From Theileria orientalis strain Shintoku (Eukaryota > Apicomplexa > Aconoidasida > Piroplasmida > Theileriidae): a stretch of 64,000 nt of DNA. Positions 58,155 to 64,000 of the stretch are shown here, one piece after another (position 1 is the stretch's first letter; every line of letters starts with the position of its first letter). The notes under the pieces were generated by a model, which was not told the origin of the DNA, did no database searches, and was given only the letters and a program-made list of their open reading frames with translations. Made by a program: the position numbers and the translations under genes. Location of the stretch: assembly GCF_000740895.1 (NCBI RefSeq), contig NC_025260.1, positions 1,592,001 to 1,656,000 of the forward strand, in the 5' to 3' direction.

Positions 58155-60081
58155 TTAAGGTATAAGTTTCTTAAATACAATGTTCTTCAAATTTGAGGGT
58201 ATCACCAACAATCCAACCACCAGTACTATACATCCTCCGACTGCATATAAAGTCTACACATTCATTAGTTACTATCAATCGACGTCAACTATATGCTACT
58301 ATAGTTGTTGCTTTTATTATTATTGTTGTTTAATTACTATTATTATTAATACTATTGTATAATAATTATTATTATTGTTTTATTATTATTATTATTGTTG
58401 TCCCTTTATTATTATTACTATTGTATAATTATTAGTACCACAACTGCCCTTGTTATAACTTACCTTCCTATTTCTGTCACTTTCCATTACAAATTCTATA
58501 TAATCTGTTCCCTTGTCTATAGGACACACCATTAGTCATTTGTATTCAGTGTTAATGTAAATATTGCATTACAAGTACTATCTATTATTCATGCCACTAT
58601 TATCTCTGTTGCAATATTTCTTATTAACTGCTTATTCATAACTTACCTATTTGTTCTGACGATAACAGTATTTGATTTTCCAAACTCGATATGTTATCTC
58701 CTCTCTTCTTAATGATGCTGTTCAACTCCGCAAACAGCTCATTCAGGTCTCTCGCGTCTAAACATTACTATTAGTACAGTCACAATTGATAAGTATCCTC
58801 TCATAAAACCCTACTAATACAACACTTCCTCTATCTACCAACGCTTTCACCAATAACCACAGCATCTATTTACTACTAAGCTTCTGCACAACTAGTTATC
58901 TTCACTTACTCTGCTCTAGTATTTGTATGTCCTTCGTTCTATTGCTGATCTCATTCAACAAACTCTTGTCATCCTAAGTTACATTCACTCGTTAGGGTGC
59001 TAAACCAACTTACCATATCACTGACTTCATTGTCAATAACGTTCGTGGCCACTAATGCTCCCCTGTTACTGCTGTTCTTGGGACTATTGTTGCTTGTGCC
59101 AAATATCTCTTTGCCAAATATGCTGCTAACTGGACTCCCGTCACCACTCCCCATGCCCGTATCGGCATTAACACTCTGCCTGTTGTTTTTATTGGTGCCT
59201 CTAACACTCTCTGTGCCACTTCCTCTGACCATGCCTATGCTACCAATGGTGCTTGCGACATTGTACGCTCCTACGTCTGCCTGCACCAGCAGCTTCTTCG
59301 AGATGTGCGTGTACTCTCTCACCACCGTGTTGAACGTGTCGATAAGTATCTTCAGCTTCTTCACTGCCGAGTCCTGCAGGTTAAACCTTCTTCTCAGGTA
59401 CTCCAGGTTCTTTTCGTTTGCCATGATGTAGTGGTTGCAGTAGTTTATCTTCGACAGCTTCTGCTCGATATGCCTTATCTTCTCCGAGCAGCTGGTGCAT
59501 ATTGCGCTGAACCTCTTGTTCAGCTCCGGTACGTTTACGCTGTTCTTCTTGTTCTTGATGTAGTACTTGAACAGGCCCAGCGTCTGTATGATCTTCGAGA
59601 ACTCCTCTATGTCTGCGTTCAACTCGCCGATGTACTTTTGGTAGTTGCTGTAGTTCATGATGTCCAGCTCCTCCCCTGCGACGTTCCTCCTTGCTGCACT
59701 GTTTCCACTCGTTCTCGGCCCTCCATTCCCGAATCCCAGCAGCGTGCCGGTCTCACTGCTACTCACTGTGTTTCCGAAACCCACCAACTTGCTGTTGCTA
59801 CTGTTTATTGGCACCACTATCTCCTCTCCCACCTCCAGCGCCGTGTCATCCACGAATGGTCCCAGGGTCTCACTCGAGCTCGATCTATATATTTTCGAGC
59901 TACTGCTGCTGTTGCTTCTCCGCAAACTATACTTCGAATCTGCGCTCCATTCTAGTGACGACTCGTATCCTGTGCTCACAACTTCAGGTGACGACATGTT
60001 CGACAGTGTCTTATCGTACTTGTTCCCCTTTTCATATCCTTCATCGTCCACATCTAAAAACCAAAAGCTTTCGTTATCCAT
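58155..60081 (-). CDS. Syntaxin, Qa-SNARE type
   Basis: Five exons: 60081-59014, 58973-58910, 58757-58647, 58516-58464 and 58253-58155, in phase, 464 residues. Residues 1-150 are Ser/Gly-rich and likely disordered. Residues about 150-280 form a helical bundle like the Habc domain (YQKYIGELNADIEEFSKI). The SNARE helix spans exons 2-4: ISNRTKDIQILEQ, then ARDLNELFAELNSIIKKRGD, NISSLENQI and GTDYIEFVMESDRNRK. Exon 5 is the membrane anchor (LYAVGGCIVLVVGLLVIP) with a short lumenal tail. It is closest in pattern to the syntaxin-16/Tlg2 and syntaxin-7 groups. At the zero layer the expected Gln of EQG is Arg (KRG). A role in membrane fusion is inferred; which organelle is unknown. Confidence 0.85.
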
Positions 60082-60440
60082 GCTGAATTAGCTACTACTA
60101 GAGTATATTTGTTATATGACTGGAGTGTGTTAATGATATTTTATCGTCTGTTGTTTCTATTTTAACACACTATCTGTGTTCGTTTTAATGTTATCAGTGT
60201 CTTATTTTAGATATTTACAACTCGCTATATATCACTTGGCTGTTTTTAACTATTTAACTGCGATTTGAGTCCGATGTATATTCAGTCGGTTGGGCAGTTA
60301 TACTGAAAAGTCGGTTAAAAATTAAACTTCTTTCTGGTGTAATATTGATATCATAATTTGAATTGAATCGGGTTACCAATGGCTATCTTAATATGTATGA
60401 GTATAGCTTAATAACCTATTTTTAATAAAATGATAAATAT
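60082..60440. other. Upstream region of the syntaxin gene
   Basis: AT-rich, presumably containing the syntaxin promoter. No gene seen. Confidence 0.4.
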
Positions 60441-60725
60441 ACACAGAAGGTTTATAAAACTTTGAGAGTGTAAGAATCGAAGTTCATAAACCTTCTTTCC
60501 AATATCTCAAATTTAATGGAGCTATGCTGATTTACCGAGAAGGATAAAACTTGGTACTTTATTAGCTTATACGACCTCTCCCGTGGGGGTTTAACCAAAC
60601 ACAGTTAATAGTGTGCATAAGACACTATGGGATTCCAGAGATTCCATGTGTGTAAATGATTTACAGACTGTTTCTCATTATTCGACAACGGTGTGTTAGC
60701 GTAAGCTTACCCACACCATTAGTTA
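60440..60725. ncRNA. Candidate structured RNA between syntaxin and NOP10
   Basis: This stretch is visibly richer in G and C than its flanks and holds several hairpins. One arm pair is AGAAGGTTTAT (60445-60455) with ATAAACCTTCT (60486-60496), plus an inner AACTT/AAGTT pair. A second is ATAGTGT/ACACTAT with a 7-nt loop near 60609-60629. A third is GGTGTG/CACACC around a GTAAGCTTAC palindrome near 60690-60717. A short CTCCC/GGGGG stem lies near 60574. No coding frame is present. It does not match U1-U6, RNase P or SRP motifs that I can recall. Strand and ends are unknown. Confidence 0.35.
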
Positions 60726-60903
60726 ACCCATATTTAATGTGTTGATCTAACTTCCACTAGTAATTATACCTATTATAGACCCTCTAATCATTCAAAATCA
60801 TAAATTCACGGTTTCTAACTAATTTTAAATGTGTTAACCTCAATTTAAAGTGTAAAATATATACTACATATAGTTGTATTAAAATTTAAATTATATGTGA
60901 TTA

Positions 60904-61202
60904 TTAAGTCATAAACAGATTAAATCTCTTTTTTAATGCGATTCTATGTTTCGAGAATTTATCTTCTGGCGAGAATCTCGCTGGATGTGCCGTTAAACAG
61001 TACTCTCCGTTGGGTCCAACATTCTATAAAATTAATCAGCAAAAAATCAATCTAATACATAAAACACAAATAAACTATTAAATACATTATAAATCTATCT
61101 GGTCAATAGCTAATTGTGTAAATAAATGTTTAAAACACTTGTAAATACCTGTAACGTATAAACTCTCTTTCCATCTTTATCGACATAGTATTTTAAATAC
61201 AT
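60904..61202 (-). CDS. NOP10: H/ACA ribonucleoprotein subunit NOP10
   Basis: Two exons, 61202-61149 and 61023-60904, in phase, 57 residues. NOP10 is the smallest core protein of H/ACA snoRNPs, binding the pseudouridine synthase dyskerin (Cbf5), and serves rRNA pseudouridylation in the nucleolus. The sequence fits the family end to end: [35 protein letters not shown] and LKKRFNLF. The length is typical of the family (about 60-65 residues). The gene is too short for ordinary open-frame thresholds. Confidence 0.93.
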
Positions 61203-61406
61203 TTTATACTCAACTTATTAAAATATATTACAAATATAAAAGGTGGTTAATTTGTATAATTGATATGAAAATTAATGATTAATTATGAATAATTATAGTG
61301 CCTCACGTAAGGTACTTTACTGTCGTAATTTCAGTATTATATTAGAATAAAATATCAAATTAATTAAATTTATACACCAACATTCATTTGTAGTTGATTA
61401 TACAAA

Positions 61407-62269
61407 ATGGGTGGTGATGGAGGCAGTATACCTAGTCGAATCGACTTGGTTAGAACCTCTGGGTATATGTTTAGTAGGAATCTGGGTGGAATGGGTTATT
61501 TGCCAAACACACAATGTAGAACAGTCGATGAGCACTTATCTAGCAATCAGTTGAAACAGTTAAGGTGGACTGCCTGTGCGTTATCTCAGGTTTGTATAAA
61601 CACATATTAGTTTATTAGTTTATTTACCTTTACACTTGTTTGTCAATTAATTGTAAATATAGGAGCCACTATCTTCTCCCATTGTTTCTTGTAAATTAGG
61701 ATTATTGTACAATAAGGAAGCAGTTCTAAGGTACATTTTATCGAAGAAACCTAGAGCTTCATTTGAACATTTGAAAGGGTTAAAAGATATAAAAGATGTC
61801 AAATTCATGGTATCCAAGTACAGCGCAGTTATACTAATAAATTTTATCGCCACTACTGTTTAAAAATAAAACATACCTATTATTTAGTTAACTTTACACT
61901 CCCTGATTAAAACTATTACCTTACCAAAATGGTACCGCCTAATCACAATTTTAGGTTGATAAAGATACAAACAGATTCATTTGTCCAATTTTGAGGACTG
62001 AACTGTCAGCAACAAACAGAGGAGTCTTAATTTGGAAGTGCGGATGCTGTGTGTCGGAAAAGGCATTTAAAAAATTTATTAACACCAGCTCTAACGAAGG
62101 AGTCTGCCCAAATTGTAACAGTAACTTTACATTTAACCCGCAAGTTTTTAATAAATCGCAAAATTTACCATTTAACTTCGATTTGGTGTTTTTAGTGCCA
62201 GACTTAGCCGAGGAAGGCGTGTTAAGAACGAAGTTGCTCCAGCTAAATCAAAAGAACAGCAAAACATGA
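61407..62269 (+). CDS. RTF2: Replication termination factor 2 (Rtf2) family protein
   Basis: Three exons: 61407-61589, 61663-61818 and 61955-62269, in phase, 217 residues. Family start MGGDGGSIPSRIDLV (usual MGCDGGTIPKR), then SPIVSCKLGLLYNKEAVLRYIL with the modified RING-type fold. Exon 3 has FICPILRTEL, WKCGCCVSEKAF and GVCPNCNSNF, the remaining zinc-site cysteines. Rtf2 works at stalled replication forks and has also been linked to splicing; both are family knowledge. It is shorter than animal Rtf2 because it lacks the long charged tail. Confidence 0.93.
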
Positions 62270-62531
62270 TCATCATTACACTACTAATGTATTATAAAAC
62301 AATATCGTATTAATATATAACTTTGATTGTTAGTTTATGTTGCTGTGATTCTCATCAGGCGTACCAGTAAAGTGTGAAGATTCCACCCCAATTATACACT
62401 TATTAGTAAAATCTATGTATATTTATAAAGATACAAGTATATTTATTTAATTTTAATCAACAATAATGCGTAAAAGTGGCGCAACACATAATACCTACTA
62501 ATGTGTAGAGTAGTGACCTATTTTTGGGAAG

Positions 62532-64000
62532 ATGAGTACCAACAAACTTGGAATCCTAAGTAGAATGCCCTGGAATAGGTATTCCTTTGTTAAAAAAACA
62601 ACTTCTAATGATGGCATGGTGCCAAATGACTTAAAACAAGTTTTGTTTAAAGATGTCCTTAACTACAGTTCCAGTGATGTTTTAAAGCTAGTCAGCTTAA
62701 TAGGGAAATGCTCATGTGACTCTAGCTTAATATATAAAACGGATTGGAGTAACATATACGGATTAATTTATAAATCCATTAGTAACTCTACACACATTTG
62801 GAGATTTAACAGCCTTGTTAAGCTCATACAAAACGCCTCGTATTTGTGTGATAACTTAGTTAGAAAACATAGGGATACTTCGTTTTTAAATGACACAATC
62901 AGGACAGTTACTGAAAGACTAGGTAAAAGTATAAACCAAGTTGGCGACAAGGATATATCCAAACTCATTTACTCATGCTCCAAGGGAGATTTTTTAGGAA
63001 ATTCGCTAATATCAAAGTCATTTTTATTACTATTAGAGAATGAAAGTAACATTTTAGATTAACAAGAACTTTGGTCAATTAGATATTTACTTAAAGAAAA
63101 TAGCTAATTATTACTGATAATCACTAATACACACTTTAGTCATTCAGAGACTAAATCGTTTTGAAGCAATAGATTTACTTAAGATACTACACTCAACAAA
63201 TAGCATAAGGAAACACAATGAAACAGTATTCGAAAAGGATTTCATATCATGCATTTGTAATAAAATACTGGAAAAGATATCAAAGATCGGATCAATAGTA
63301 TTGTCAATTAGATAATCAACTGCACATTATTTATATCAGTCATTAATATTATATACATAAGTTACATTAGTTACATAAGTCTTATTAGTCTCATTAAATA
63401 CACACACATACATATATCACATATATTAATATTTCGGTTCAACTAAACAGTACCGTAGGATATAAGTAACCTAATCTGTTTTCTGCATAACAATAACTTG
63501 TTGAACAAGCATAATAAAGCAACAATCAACAATAACATTAACAAAAGGTAACGTTCACGTTATGAGCATTAACTGAAATTAGGCTATATGGAATCAAAGA
63601 CAAAGATTTATTGCTGTCAACATCGCTGAGCTTAGTAATGTACAATATTATCAATCTGAAAAATATGGTACTTGGACAACCAGATGTTAATTCCACAATT
63701 TAGGAACTAATAATAAAACTGTTAAAACTACATGAATTACAGGTAAATTTATCCATAAGTATTCTCTTGTCAACATTCACCATTATTTTATAGGCTGAGG
63801 ACATAATAATATGTAAACTAATGATATATTACCTTAAATACAACACCAAGGTACAATTCTATGCACATTATCTACTACTACTGCTACTGCTACTACTACT
63901 ACTATTACCATTACTACTACATTTGGTACTACTACTGCTACAATCACTATTGGTACCATTACTGCTACAATCACTATTGGTACCATTACTGCTACAATCA
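62532..64000 (+). CDS. HPR-like helical-repeat protein, runs off the right edge
   Basis: Exon 1 is 62532-63045 and exon 2 is 63140-63297, joined in phase. Later likely exons are near 63591-63700 (LYGIKDKDLLLSTSLSL), 63704-63742 (LIIKLLKLHELQ) and 63794-63850 (AEDIIICKLMIYYLKYNTK). The join between exon 2 and the third is not settled. The protein is a run of amphipathic helices such as NSLVKLIQNASYLCDNLV, DISKLIYSCSKGDF and RFEAIDLLKILHS, typical of apicomplexan organellar helical-repeat (HPR/RAP) proteins. Its start (GILSRMPWNRYSF) resembles that of the gene at 2124-4732. The 3' end is not in the window. Confidence 0.6.
63934..64000. repeat. 27-bp tandem repeat at right edge
   Basis: Unit starting ACTGCTACAATCACTATTGG, copies at 63934, 63961 and 63988 (cut by the window end). 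It is preceded by an ACT-rich run at 63880-63930. Confidence 0.85.

Overview
The window reads as nuclear DNA of a piroplasm apicomplexan, most likely a Theileria-lineage parasite; the species is not resolved. The evidence is AT-rich, intron-dense, closely packed genes with many short GT-AG introns, FAINT-like (DUF529) secreted proteins, a CPW-WPC protein, a nuclear split cox2 gene, and a tandem lineage-specific surface-type gene family.

Left arm (1-20280). In order: the 3' part of a LamG-like gene, a six-exon helical-repeat (HPR-type) protein, beta-COP, a small membrane protein, two FAINT-like secreted proteins with duplicated 5' flanks, mitochondrial ribosomal protein uL15m, diphthamide synthesis protein Dph2, and a nine-exon CPW-WPC protein. 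All but the first, the small membrane protein and the CPW-WPC gene are on the minus strand.

Centre (20280-37711). Seven intronless genes of one family lie head to tail on the plus strand. Each protein has 510-567 residues, begins with an N-myristoylation-type start (MGxxxS) and ends with one transmembrane segment and a short tail. They are separated by nearly identical spacers of only three lengths (970, 948 and 943 bp). Every gene has an upstream 25-nt hairpin 280-307 bp before its ATG and one to three TTATCGCA boxes just before the ATG. The array looks built by two-gene duplications and kept uniform by gene conversion.

Right arm (37711-64000). Ordinary housekeeping genes return: COX2B, bL17m, the circularly permuted GTPase LSG1, a large predicted type I membrane protein, an ERK7/MAP1-type kinase with a TDY loop, succinyl-CoA synthetase beta, an SF-assemblin, ribosomal eL14, an unidentified coiled-coil protein, a Qa-type syntaxin with Arg at the expected zero-layer Gln, NOP10, RTF2 and a second HPR-type gene that runs off the right edge. 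A GC-richer hairpin cluster between the syntaxin and NOP10 is a candidate structured RNA.

Most multi-exon models below were built by hand from GT-AG sites and reading phase, and several small exons were recovered this way. No database searches were run. Family assignments rest on recognised motifs and remembered family architecture.
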